Shown here one piece after another: positions 12,891-24,640 of a DNA stretch of 64,000 nucleotides. The stretch covers positions 37,712,042 through 37,776,041 of the forward strand of contig CM060734.1 in assembly GCA_030704615.1 (NCBI GenBank), given 5' to 3'. The stretch comes from Takakia lepidozioides. Its lineage: Eukaryota; Streptophyta; Takakiopsida; Takakiales; Takakiaceae. The number at the start of each line of letters is the position of its first letter. Position 1 is the first letter of the stretch. Position numbers and translations under genes: made by a program. A model generated the notes under the pieces. It was not told the origin of the DNA and did no database searches. It saw nothing but the letters and a program-made list of their open reading frames with translations.

Positions 12891-14789
12891 AGCTGTACAT
12901 GTCACTGCTTTTTTGGTGTTAAATTCGGACTTACAGGGCACGTTTATGATAATGAAATAACCATTCAGTGGCAGCTCAAACAGTGTGCGTTGGCGCACAC
13001 TGTTTGAGCTGAACATGTAAGTGTTTTTTCAGATTGAAATTCGGCATTTAGGGCACGTTTCTGAGGATGAAATAATCCCTCACTGGCTGCTAAAACAGTG
13101 TGCGCCAACGCACACTGTTTCAGGTGAACATGTAAGTGGTTTTTCCGATTGAAATTCGGCATTTAGGGCTCGTTTCTGAGGATGAAATAACCATTCAGTG
13201 GCAGCTCAAACAGTGTGCGCCAACGCACACTGTTTGAGCTGTACATGTTACTGCTCTTTTGTTGTTAAAATCGGACTTCCAGGGCAGGTTTATGATGATG
13301 AAATAACCATTTAGTTGCAGCTCAAAGAGTGTGCGCCAACACACACTGTTTGAGCTGATCATGTAAGTGTTTTTTCCGATTGAAATTCGGACTTCCAGGG
13401 CAGGTTTATGATGATGAAATAACCATTCAGTGGCAGCTCAAACAATGTGCGTTGGCGCACACTGTTTGAGCTGAACATGTAAGTGTTTTTTCCGATTGAA
13501 ATTCGGCATTTTGGGCACGTTTTTGAGAATGAAATAACCATTCAGTGGCAGCTCAAATAGTGTGCGCCAACGCACACTGTTTGAGGTGAACATGTAAGTG
13601 TTTTTTCCGATTGAAATTCGGCATTTAGGGCACGTTTCTGAGGATGAAATAACCATTTAGTGGCAGCTCAAAGAGTGTGCGCCAACGCACACTGTTTGTG
13701 CTGTACATGTCACTGCTTTTTTGGTGTTAAATTTTGACTTCGTGGGCAGGTTTATGATGATGAAATAACCATTCAGTGGCAGCTCAAACAGTGTGCGCCA
13801 ACGCACAATGTTTGAGCTGAACATGTAAGTGTTTTTTCATATTGAAATTCGGCATTTAGGGCACGTTTCTTAGGATGAAATAACCCCTCACCGGCAGTTC
13901 AAACAGTGTGCGCCAACGCACACTGTTTGAGCTGTACATGTCACTGCTTTTTTGGTGTTAAATTCGGACTTCCAGGGCACGTTTATGATGATGAAATAAC
14001 CATTCAGTGGCAGCTCAAACAGTGTGCGTTGGCGCACAATGTTTGAGCTGAACATGTAAGTGTTTTTTCAGATTGAAATTCGGCATTTAGGGCACGTTTC
14101 TGAGGATGAAATAACCCCTCACTGGCAGCTCAAACAGTGTGCGTTGGCGCACACTGTTTGAGCTGTACATGTCACTGCTTTTTTGGTGTTAAATTCGGAC
14201 TTACAGGGCACGTTTATGATAATGAAATAACCATTCAGTGGCAGCTCAAACAGTGTGCGTTGGCGCACAATGTTTGAGCTGAACATGTAAGTGTTTTTAT
14301 AAATTGAAATTCGGCATTTAGGGCACGTTTCTGAGGATGAAATAATCCCTCACTGGCAGCTCAAACAGTGTGCGCCAACGCACACTGTTTGAGCTGTACA
14401 TGTCACTGCTTTTTTGGTGTTAAATTCGGACTTCCAGGGCAGGTTTATGATGATGAAATAACCATTCAGTGGCAGGTCAAACAGTGTGCGTTGGCGCACA
14501 CTCTTTGAGCTAAACATATAAGTGTTTTTTCCGATTGAAATTTGGCATTTAGGGCACGTTTTTGAGGATGAAATAACCATTCAGTGGCAGCTCAAACAGT
14601 GTGCGCCAACGCACACTGTTTGAGGTGAACATCTAAGTGTTTTTTCCGATTGAAATTCGGCATTTAGGGCACGTTTTTGAGGATGAAATAACCATTTAGT
14701 GGCAGCTCAAACAGTGTGCGCCAACGCACACTTTTTGAGCTATACATGTCACTGCTTTTTTGGTGTTAAATTTCGACTTCCAGGGCAGG

Positions 14790-17475
14790 TTTATGATGAT
14801 GAATACCATTCAATGGCAGCTCAAACAGTGTGCGCCAACGCACACTGTTTGAGCTTTACATGTCACTGCTTTTTTGGTGTTAAATTCGGACTTCAGGGCA
14901 GGTTGATGATGAAATAATAACCATTCAGTGGCAGCTCAAACAGTGTGCGTTGGCGCACACTGCTTGAGCTGAACATGTAAGTGTTTTTTCAGATTGAAAT
15001 TCTGCATTTAGGGCACGTTTCTGAGGATGAAATAATCCCTCACTAGCAGCTCAAACAGTGTGCGCCAACACACACTGTTTGAGCTTTACATGTCACTGTG
15101 CTTTTTTTGTGTTAAATTTGGACTTCCAGGGCAGGTTTATGATGATGAAATAACCATTCAGTGGCAGCTCAAAAAGTGTGCACCAACGCACACTGTTTGA
15201 GCTGAACATGTAAGTGTTTTTTCAGATTGAAATTCGGCATTTAGGGCACGTTTCTGAGGATGAAATAACCCCTCACTGGCAGCTCAAACAGTGTGCGCCA
15301 ACGCACACTGTTTGAGCTGTACATGTAACTGCTTTTTTTGGTTTTAATTTCGGACTTCCAGGGCACGTTTATGATAATGAAAAATAACCATTCAGTGGCA
15401 GCTCAAACAGTGTGCGTTGGCGCACAATGTTTAGCTGAACATGTAGTGTTTTTTCAGATTGAAATTCGGTATTTAGGGCACGCTTCTGAGGATGAAATAA
15501 CCCCTCACTGGCAGCTCAAACAGTGTGCGCCAACACACACTGTTTGAGCTGTACATGTCACTACTTTTTTGGTGTTAAGTTCGGACTTACAGGGCACGTT
15601 TATGATAATGAATAACCATTCAGTGGCAGCTCAAACAGTGTGCGTTGGCGCACACTGTTTGAGCTGAACATGTAAGTGTTTTTTCAGATTGAAATTCGGC
15701 ATTTAGGGCACGTTTCTGAGGATGAAATAATCCCTCACTGGCAGCTCAAACAGTGTGCGCCAACGCACACTGTTTGAGCTGTACATGTCACTGTTTTTTT
15801 GGTGTGTAATTTCGGACTTCCAGGGCAGGTTTATGATGATGAAATAACCATATCAGTGGCAGGTCAAACATGTGTGTTGGCGCACACTCTTTGAGCTAAC
15901 ATATAAGTGTTTTTTCCGATTGAAATTTGGCATTTTACGGCACGTTTCTGAGGATGAAATAACCATTCAGTGGCCTCAAACAGTGTGCGCCAACGCACAC
16001 TGTTTCAGGTGACATGTATTGTTTTTTCCGATTGAAATTCGGGCATTTAAGGGCACGTTTCTGAGGATGAAATAACCATTCAGTGGCAGCTCAAACAGTG
16101 TGCGCCAACGCACACTGTTTGAGCTGTACATGTTACTCTACTGCTTTTTTTGGTGTTAAAATCGGACTTCCAGGGCAGATTTATGATGATGAAATAACAC
16201 ATTCAGTGGCAGCTCAAAGAGTGTGCGCCAACACACACTGTTTGAGCTGAACATGTAAGTGTTTTTTCCGATTGAAATTCGGACTTCCAGGGCAGGTTTA
16301 TGATGATGAAATAACCATTTAGTGGCCTCAAACAATGTGCGTTGGCGCACACTGTTTGAGCTGAACATGTAAGTGTTTTTTTTTTCCGATTGAAATTCGG
16401 CATTTTGGGCACGTTGTGAGGATGAAATAACCATTCAGTGGCAGCTCAAATAGTGTCGCCAATGCACACTCCTTTGAGCTGTACATGTCACTTCTCCACT
16501 GCTTTTTTGGTGTTAAATTCGGACTTCCAGGGCACGTTTATATAATGAAATAACCATTCAGTGGCAAGCTCAAACAGTGTGCGTTGGCGCACAAGTTTGA
16601 GCTGAACATGTAAGTGTTTTTTTTTCAGATTGAAATTCGGCATTTAGGGCACGTTTCTGAGATGACATAATCCCTCACTGGCAGCTCAAACAGTGTGCGC
16701 CAATTGCACACTCTTGAGATGTTACATGTCCTTGCTTTTTGGTGTTAATTCGGAGTTCCATCCAGGGCACGTTTATGATATGAATAACCTTCATGGCAAG
16801 CTCAACCAGTGTGCGTTGGCGCACACTTTTGAGCTGAACATTTAAGTGTTTTTTCAGATTGAAATTCGGCATTGAGGGCACTTTCTGAGGATGAAATAAT
16901 CCCATCACACTGGCAGGAGGTCCAAACAGTGTGCGCCAACGTCACACTGTTTGATGATGAAATAACCATTAAGTGGCAGCTCAAACAGTGTGCGGTTGGC
17001 GCACACTGTTTGAGCTGAACATATAAGTGTTTTTCGATTGAAATTCGGCATTTAGGGCACGTTTCTGAGGATGAAATAACCATTCAGTGGCAGCTCAAAC
17101 AGTGGTGCGCCAACGCACACTGTTTGAGGTGACATAGTGTTTTTTTTCCGATTGAAATTCGGCATTTAGGGCCGTTTCTGAGGATGAAAATACCATTCAG
17201 TGGCAGCTCAAACAGTGTGCACCAACGCACACTGTTTGAGGTGAACATGTAAGTGTTTTTTTCCGATTGAAATTGGGCATTTAGGGCACGTTTCTGAGGA
17301 TGAATAACCATTTAGTTGCAGCTCAAACAGTTTTGCGCCAACGCACACTGTTTGAGCTGTACATGTCACTGCTTTTTTGATGTTAAATTTGGACTTCCAG
17401 GGCAGGTTTATGATGATGAAATAACCATTCAGTGGCAGCTCAAACAGTGTGCGCCAACGCACACTGTTCGAGCTG
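14790..17475. repeat. Indel-rich right edge of the satellite array
   Basis: From about 14.8 kb onward the monomers suddenly carry many 1-4-base insertions and deletions. Examples are T-runs of variable length, loss of AG in GGCAGCTC, extra bases in ATAACC, and a missing base in TGAACATG. Further left, most monomers differ only by substitutions. Either this is the older, less homogenised array edge or it is poorly polished long-read sequence. Confidence 0.7.
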
Positions 17476-20400
17476 CAAAGTGTGGCAGATGAGGTCCCTT
17501 CGGGTCAGGAGAGGAGATAATTGTTGATGTGGACGATGAGTTCTATGAAAGCAAAGCCGCTGAGATGCTGGGGGGTCAGAAGGTAAACTCTCAGCTTGTG
17601 GTGCAAAGTATGCTTGCCCCGGGTGGGAGGTTGAAGATTCCCCGTGTGTAGGTTGGTTTCCATGCCCGTCGTTCGTACACCCCTCGTCAAGGACATTCTC
17701 AAGCTGGAGGCCAAGTTTGTGCATGGGTATTTGGATGGATCCGCAGTCTTTTACGTTTCTACTAGGGATTCCAAAGGTAATGAGCTCCTCGTGGATCAGT
17801 CAATCGTGGACTCCTGGGACCCCATTTGGAGACAGCTGAAAGATGTTGCACGTTTGGGATGGGACCACCGCTTGCTTGCATGGATGGCTGTCATTGGGAG
17901 GCTGCACTCACATGAGGAAGAGTGGCATTACTCTGTTCGATCGTGGTGCGGATTGTGACGGGAACATGTGGGTCTTCTGACGGCAATGAAATGTGAACAG
18001 GTTGGTTTCCTCATTCTACATGTTCACTTGTGGTTCCATTCTTCTTTGATTGAAGACCTTGAATTTCATTCTGACTTACAGATATCATTCTGCAGAGGAA
18101 CGGAGACATCGCATGTCAAAACGAGTTTGGTTCACACACTGTATAGGATACAAAGGATAGGCAGATGCCCTTTACCAACTTCAAGACCATCCTTTCAGCA
18201 GAGTGTACAAGAAGTGCGAAATCTCCAAGACATCGGAAACGTGGTACTCGTTGACCCGAGGCTTTCATGGAGTACATGTACACGGTGAGATACATCTTCC
18301 TTCATCTGGTCTTCCATATTCCACATGGTTTATTTCTGTTTGTTTCCCTTGACCTTGTGCTGATGCAACTCTCTTGCATTCCCTTGCAGCAAGACATTGC
18401 AGATGTAGGGGAGCGTGGCAAACTGGAATACTACAGCTCTACCTCTGAGGAGAGAAGGACAGCAAGGGGGTTGAGAGTCGCATCCAGAAAGAGATGACCG
18501 CTACAAGAAGGACTATAATGAGTGCTTTCGTGAAGCAGTTGAGAATTGCCGACCCATCATTCGGACCGCAGTTTCTCCTGGAGATAAAAACCATTATAAC
18601 AAGCCAGGCAAGCCAGAAATGGCCCAGGAGAAGTTGCACAGGCTGTCTACCGCCGTTGTGTCTCCAGAACAAAAGGTGAAGTGGCTGCAGATATGGAACT
18701 CCGATCCCACAGTTAGGGATACCCACATGTTCCCAAGGCCGGAGAAAGAGAAGAAGACCCAGCGTGTCATTCTTGTCAGTGACAATGTGCTGGACACCTG
18801 GCTTCACAAGGCCACTTACTGGAGCCAGGTGTGATGTCCTTCCCTGTGTCACTGTCTTTTCTCTTTTCCTGTCCTTATCTTTCTATTGCCTCTTACATTT
18901 GCTGTGATTGCTTTTGGTTTCATTCTTGCATTTGTATTGTTTTGCAGTTGGAAGAAAGGGCCAGATCGGTTCTGCATACTCACTGGCTGACTATGGCATC
19001 AGTATGATAGCACCGAAGGTGTCCTTCAAAGCATACATGAGGAAATGGAGAGCCACAGTGTGGCACTCTTGTTTCTTTAGAGAGTTCAGCAAGGAGGGTG
19101 GCATCAGTCGAACAAATGAGCTGGACCAGCAAGAAAAAGGAGAGGAAGCCTGGAAACGATGCCTTTACAGGTGCACACTCTTGCACTACTTATTTGTGCT
19201 GTGGTTGCAATGTGTTGTGTGGCATACTGTTTAAGGGGGTCTTCCTGGTGTGATGGAAAAGTTGCCACACAATATTTCCATTGTAAAATGAGGCTGTCTC
19301 TGTTGCTGCAGGTACATAAAGTTTGTTCTCCTGGAAGAGAATTGCCTGGACAAACATCCAGATTTCGTGGACCTGTGGCTTGTCCCTGCTGGCAACCAGA
19401 CCATGTTCACTACTGGGATCTTGCATGACTGGGGCCAAGACCATCTTTCTTCTTGTGGTTGGTATTTGGATTGCCCTCCTTCTGAGACCCCAGCTCCAGA
19501 GGTGTCTTTGAGGAGAGAGAATGACCGTATTGCAGCCACTGCCGCAGCAACCGACCTCGACATTCATGAACGAAATTTGAGGACTCTTGCAGAGAAGGAG
19601 CCTCCCGCTCACGATACCCCAGGTAGAGGAAGAAAGGCAAAGGGAAAAGATGTTGCTGGTGTTGTGGGGAAGGGAAGGGGTAGAGGGAAGGTGGCACAAG
19701 GGCAGGGAAGTGTTGCAGATATTGGGCCCTATGGAGCATGTCCAGCAGACTCCACCGCATGGTAGGGGATCCGGGAGAAAAAACAAGGGGGTGGTTGATC
19801 CCAAGGACCCGTACCATGCAGTGGAACATCCCACGAGGGTCATTCGCCCAACCAGGTTGGAGATGGCCAACGTCGGGTTCCTTGCCATGATGGAGTCGAA
19901 GAATCTGATTACAAGGGCGAGCCATCACCAGTGTGGGACAGGATTGTGCAGTTCCTCAGCACGGTGCGTGTTCTCTTTGGGTTCTGTGGCTTCTGTTGTT
20001 TTTGTCTGCTGTGGGCATGGATCGTTTCTAAACTTGTGAGAATTCCATTGTATTTTTGTTTGCAGGCTAAAATGACCAAATCCTGGGTGAACGGGAAGGA
20101 AAAGCCATATGCAGCCGAACTCATCATCTTGGACATCCCTGATGGGTTGGCAGTCCCGGATATCCCTCCATCGGTGCTTGTCCGGGTTGGAATGCTTTTG
20201 ATGAGCGCTACTGGCGGTGGGTTTTCTCCTTTTGCACCTTCTTCCTGTCCGATGCAGGTGTTTTGGTGCTCATCCAGTCCATCGACAGTCGGTGTCGCCG
20301 TGCACTTTCCAGCTATTTGAAAGCCTCGGGCATGAGAGTCGTGAAGACATGGAATTGTGTGAACAGCATGTACCTTACGAAGGGGATCGCCCGGGAGAGA

Positions 20401-20867
20401 TGGTGAGTTTGCCTTCTTCTTCCTCTTCTTGGTTGTTCTCCGATGGGGTTGTATAGGTCGCTCGAACTCATATGTAGGGGCCCGATTTTTTTTTGCTTCT
20501 TAGTTCCTTGTGGATGTCATGTTCGCAGACTCGTCTGTTTGAAGCTGTTTGTCTCGTCCGGGTGCATCCACAAACGACTCCGGCCGGCATTACCGAGTTT
20601 GCCATCACTCATGGGGCCAAGTTCATAGATGACAGGACAGATCCCCCCACGGATGACATGCATCACAACTACGTCGACAGCAACGTGTGCTTGCGAAGGG
20701 AGAATGGGTTCCTTGGAGAGGGGCGAGGGAGAGGAGTCCAGCTTTCATTCAAACGATTGTGGAGTGCTGCACCTACACAGACGCCAGAGTTCTGGTTCTT
20801 GCAGTGGGGGAGTGGCGGCAAGATTGGGGATATAGGGTTGGGAGGGAGTATAGGCCATTGTATTTAG
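17476..20867 (+). CDS. Multi-exon gene or transposon-like ORF of unknown function
   Basis: A chain of open segments on plus is separated by introns with plausible GT-AG ends. Approximate exons: 17476-17582 (ends QK before gtaaac); 17652-17955 (TPLVKDILKLEAKFVHGYLD); 18089-18289; 18390-18829; 18947-19170; 19312-19970; 20065-20401; 20528-20867. Later exons carry KFVLLEENCLDKHPDFVD, a Gly/Arg/Lys-rich linker (GRGRKAKGKD) and LKASGMRVVKTWNCVNSMYL. They also carry TDPPTDDMHHNYVD and LSFKRLWSAAPTQTPEFWFL. I do not recognise the family. Frame changes are needed near 19740 (after the linker) and near 20255, so it is probably a pseudogene or has unrecognised introns. The left end abuts the satellite directly and the right end runs into the minus-strand LINE, so both ends may be missing. 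A domesticated or decayed transposon protein is as likely as a host gene. Confidence 0.45.
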
Positions 20868-20869
20868 TA

Positions 20870-21172
20870 GCTAGGAATTTGAGGAGACCCCTATAGATAA
20901 GGCCTAATCGTCCGGGGTCATTGAGAGCTTTTTGTAGCTGTATGCCAAGGGTACGAGCGTAGGAGGTAATTAGTTAGTAGGTACCAACGTCATAGCTGTC
21001 AGTTGGGAGCGGGATGAAGGCGTTGGGGGTGTTGGTGGGAAGGCCACAGATACGTTTGGTGAGTTGAATGAAGTTCTTGTCAATTAGTTTGATGTCAGGG
21101 AGGGAGAAGGGTGCAGCATGAAAGGAATATTGGACTTGTGGTTTGAGTACCAATTGAACGAAAGAGAGTTTG
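20870..21172 (-). pseudogene. LINE reverse transcriptase thumb/C-terminal segment
   Basis: This carries QLVLKPQVQYSFHA, then DKNFIQLTKRICGLP and TPNAFIPLPTDSYDVG. It is the part of LINE ORF2 that follows the palm domain and contains the conserved CGLP segment. It continues the frame interrupted by the insertion at 21173-21880. Confidence 0.7.
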
Positions 21173-21880
21173 TGTCGCACACCTCACTTCGGTAAGCTCC
21201 CCTTCAAGTCATAGTTACTCGCTTTGATGCGCGCGCCTAATTCCCAAACTGGCCGCCGGGCCAACTCGGAGCTTCGGCTGCTCGCCGGGACATAACGGTC
21301 CCATTTTGCTTCTCCACAAGACCCTCTCTCATTTTGGGCCTAGTGGAAATTCCCTTTGGTTGTTGGTAATCCGGAACAGCTCCCCACACCTTGGTCGCTT
21401 TCCGGCTCGCACGCTTGCTCACTAGTTTTTGGTCACCAACGGGCTTGCACCGTTCTCGGGGTTACTACTTCCTATATATACTTCTGTGACTATACGCGGG
21501 GGTTTCACAAACAACCCAGTCATTTTATGGCGAACCACCACGAAGACCCTCCATTCCTGGTGATGAGTCGCGGTGAGTCTTGGCCCACCTACCACGGCCC
21601 CATTGGACCGTGATGAGTCCCAAGACTCCCCACGACTCCCACCACAAGGTCTCCGCCCCATGGTGAGTCCTATGCCACCCCCACTAAGACCCACTAAGCT
21701 ACCACCACCCCTCGTGGAACCACCCCCACCGCAACCCAGTGTGCTGGGCTCCACCTAGTGTGTGCCTCCGCCTCCTTGAGTGCCTTGGGCACTCAAGGGT
21801 GCTTCAGCCCCCGTACCTATTGTTGCCACTGCCCCCACCACAGGGGCAGCCCCCCTGCCCTCAAGGCAAAGGGCCGCGAC
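21173..21880. mobile_element. 708-bp insertion in the LINE with 6-bp flanking duplication
   Basis: The LINE thumb coding sequence stops and resumes on either side of this block. The host hexamer agtttg is found on both edges (21167-21172 and 21881-21886). The insert starts tgtcgcac and ends ccgcgac, so it has a short GTCGC/GCGAC terminal inversion. Inside are proline-codon-rich sequence and repeated gatgagtc / ggtgagtc motifs, but no transposase. It could be a small non-autonomous DNA transposon or an unclassified insert. Confidence 0.45.
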
Positions 21881-22690
21881 AGTTTGGGACGGATGGAGAC
21901 TGGAGATTTGAGGAGGGCCAAGCTTCTATCGGTTAGTTTAGAGAGCGTGGTGCTTTTTTGTAAGTGCCATGTAAGTGAGGGAACAAGTTGTATACCTAGG
22001 TAGGTGTAGGGTTTGTTTGGGCCTAAGAATGGGAAGTTTTTGTTTCGGTAGTGGATGTGTAGCTGACAATGTGAGGCAATAGTGGTTTTAGTAAGCTTGT
22101 TGTGGTGGGTAGCTGCAGTGACAACACATTTGTGCAGACTTAGCTCCATGCCCGACCATTGATTGAATCAAAATAATTTGTCCACTTGTCGATTAAGGTG
22201 TTGAGGTTTGTGGGCTAGGATGGCTAGATCGTTGGCATATGCTGCAACAGAGATTTCATTAGGGGAGGTTTTGTAGCGGTAGCCTAATTTTCCACGGTCA
22301 ATCCATCTTAAGAGTGGTTCTAAAAAGATGATAAAGAGATAGGGGCTTAAGGTGTCACCTTAAATGGTACCTCGCAGGATTGGGATAGAAGGGGTGGAGC
22401 CGTAGTATGAGCCAGAGTATTCCGTGGTACTACCGGTATAGATGTTGCCTATGAGTTGAATGACATTGGTTGGGTATCCTAGGTCCGTCATAATGGCAAG
22501 GAGCCGAGCATGATCCAGGGATCCGAAGGCATTCTTAAAGTCAATGTATAAGAGATAGATGTCTTGTTTGGCATCTTCTAGAGCGGAGAGTACATATTGT
22601 ATTTGGCGGGTGGTACTTCGGGTGGCCCGGAAACCTTCTTGGGGGTCACTAAGAATGCGGTGGTGTTCCCTGTAGCTTGAGAGCATCGTG
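21881..22690 (-). pseudogene. LINE reverse transcriptase palm domain
   Basis: On minus the segment shows DPQEGFRATRSTTRQI, then the motif-A-like YIDFKNAFGSLDH, GYPTNVIQLIGNIY and the ILRGTIKGDTLSPYLF segment. A YANDLAI box follows (about 22224-22245), where LINEs normally have YADDL or FADDL. The N in place of the first catalytic Asp would disable the enzyme if it is not a sequence error. Internal stops separate the pieces (for example near 22360). Confidence 0.8.
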
Positions 22691-23686
22691 GTCAGTGTAC
22701 TAGTGAAGAGTTTATATATAGTGTTCGCCAGTGCAATAGGGCGGTAGTTGCCAAGATCAGTGGGGTCCCCCTTTTTATATAGGAGAATGGTGCGGCTATG
22801 CTTCCATGATGGGGGGATACGACATAGACGGTAACAAAGTTGAAAGAATTTAAATAGAAGAGATGGAATTGGGGATTGAGTGCTTGGAGAATGACATTGG
22901 GGATGAGGTCCGGGCCGGGGGCCTTGGCTTTGGAGAGGGATTTAAGGCATGAGTCATATAGGGCTTTAGTAAAAAAATCTATCGTCGGGAGAGCCCCGTT
23001 TATCAAGAGAGAATCCGTCAAGGTCGTGCCACAGGTAGTGTTTGGCTTTACACAAGCAATCTGGAGTATGCTTATTGGGATAGAGACAGTTCAGGACTGT
23101 AGGTGTGTAAGATGCCGAGGCTTGAGCCCATATTTCATTTATGATATCATCAGGTTTGGTTAACAGGTGGCCAAGTCGGTGACGTAGACAGTCAATGGGG
23201 GGGTTGAGAGCAGGGTTGAAGATGGCTTTGTGGGCACGTTTAGGATGGTCATGCAAGAGTTGTCCAAAGGAAGAGATGAATTTCTTATGATTGGTAGTAG
23301 CTTTTTGTTTTGTAATATTATAGGCCGTTTTTTCCGCGTCTCTGCCTACTTTGGATAGGGTAGCAATCCATTTAGGTAAAGTGGAGGGATTAGTAGTGGG
23401 GGGGGGGGATTGACATGTCGGGATAGCGTGTAGGCACGAGATACAACGGTCACTTGTTGAAATGATTGGTGGTGGAAAGGACGTTGGGGATAATAGTGAG
23501 AGCTCGGCGTATAGTGTGGTATGTGTTAAGGTGGGAGGTCCATTCCCGTTTTTGGGTTCGGGTGAGGTATCCCCCGTTCTGTTTTGAACGTGTGGTCTGA
23601 GGGATTTATGGAGGGGCAGAGCAGGTGGCTAATACATTGGTGGTCATTAATTGTTGGATGGATGTGAGGGTGAGTTCGGCTTCAAG

Positions 23687-24640
23687 TCAGGTAGTGTCTG
23701 GGTGTTGAGAAATGTTTGAATCGGAGAGTATGTAGGAAAGTTGTAGTATTAGAGCGGAAGTGATGGGTTGAAAGTGAGTTTGGAAGGCGACGATATTGCG
23801 TTGGGGTATGGGGGAGAGGAGGCGTGGTTGGGGAGGGGGTATGTGTACATCAGGGATGGGTCGAAAGGGAATAAGCGATGGAGGGAGGGAGACAGATATA
23901 TGGTAGTGGTCAGAGTTGCATAGACTATCTATGTGTATGCGGCTCATAAGATATAGGGGGATATCCTCATTAGTTTTGAGGTAAAATCCATCTATGAGGC
24001 TTAGTGAGGAGTAATTGAGTCCTCCTTGTCTAGAATAGTGATGGTCCGTGGGGATATATTTGAGAAGGTGTCGTGACGTGAACCGAGCCCAGTCACGATC
24101 AACTTGCGTAGGGGGTTTATGCGTGCCATTGAAGGTATGGCCAAGTAGAGCAATGTCCCTGTTGAAGTCTCCTGCTAATATGATGTGGTATTGTAGATGA
24201 TCGGGGTTGGTCATTGTGTTGGATATGGTGTTTAGTATATCGGGTATAAGTGGTAGGTCCTCCGCATGGGATGAAGACAATGGGGCATAGTGCTGACGGA
24301 TGTAGTTGGACGATTTGGAGGTGAGATCAAAGATGAATGGGTAGAGTTATTTTAGTGGTGGTGCTTGGTGAGTGATGTGAACATAGGATGCCGAGTGCAA
24401 CACCGCCCCTAGTGGGTTTGTATGGTGCGGAGCGCCTGAGGAGACATTGTGGGGCGGTGAGGGGGTTACTGTATAAGAGGCAGTAGTCCGAAAGGAGTTT
24501 CTTGATGTATGAGCTATTAGTGTTGCTAGTGTGCAGCTTGGTTTCTTGTAGTAGTATGATATGGGGGGAGGTGGAGTCAGTAAGGAGGTGGATGAGGCTC
24601 TGGATACTAGTAGCGAGAGAACTGACGTTCCAGGAGGTGA
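23687..24640 (-). pseudogene. LINE endonuclease domain (exonuclease-endonuclease-phosphatase fold)
   Basis: The intact piece at 23687-24280 (197 aa) carries ILAGDFNRDIALLG, the metal- and phosphate-binding AGDFN motif, and later SDHYHISVSLP, the SDH catalytic motif. Both are typical of APE-like endonucleases of LINEs. The part upstream, 24290-24640, continues in another frame with IILLQETKLHTSN, the LQETK motif that carries the catalytic Glu. At least one frameshift therefore splits the domain. Confidence 0.8.

Larger units (their letters stand above)
1598..17475. repeat. Satellite DNA array, ~115-bp monomer in alternating A/B dimers
   Basis: About 15.9 kb of head-to-tail repeats, roughly 137 monomers. 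Type A monomers carry GAACATGTAAGTGTTTTTTC and a GGCATTTAGGGCACGTTTCT segment. Type B monomers carry GTACATGTCACTGC, TTTTTTGGTGTTAAATTCGG and CAGGGCAGGTTTATGATGAT. They mostly alternate, giving a 230-231-bp dimer. Both share GATGAAATAACC, then CAGTGGCAGCTCAAACAG and a palindrome with 16-nt arms (GCTCAAACAGTGTGCG and its complement) around a 4-nt loop. The many 60-94-codon open frames on minus are a by-product of the repeat period and are not genes. The array starts at a unique junction near 1598 and ends near 17475, directly beside coding-like DNA. This could be pericentromeric, subtelomeric or heterochromatic knob satellite; the sequence does not say which. Confidence 0.97.

Noticed and set aside
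1997-17311. Many minus-strand open frames of 60-94 codons with Cys pairs (CPKCRISIGKNTYMF and similar)
   Set aside because: They recur with the satellite period, start and end in the same monomer positions and vary with monomer type. They are a by-product of the repeat, not genes.
1598-17475. Array considered as a CRISPR array
   Set aside because: Monomers are contiguous and about 115 bp with no unique spacers, and the genome is eukaryotic.
18439-19928. Long minus-strand open frames (137, 232 and 172 aa) opposite the multi-exon unit
   Set aside because: No motifs. The plus strand has the better splice sites and coding character, so these are shadows.
23400-23412. G-run in the LINE considered as a regulatory or quadruplex element
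   Set aside because: It is a simple homopolymer in a dead retrotransposon, with no further support.
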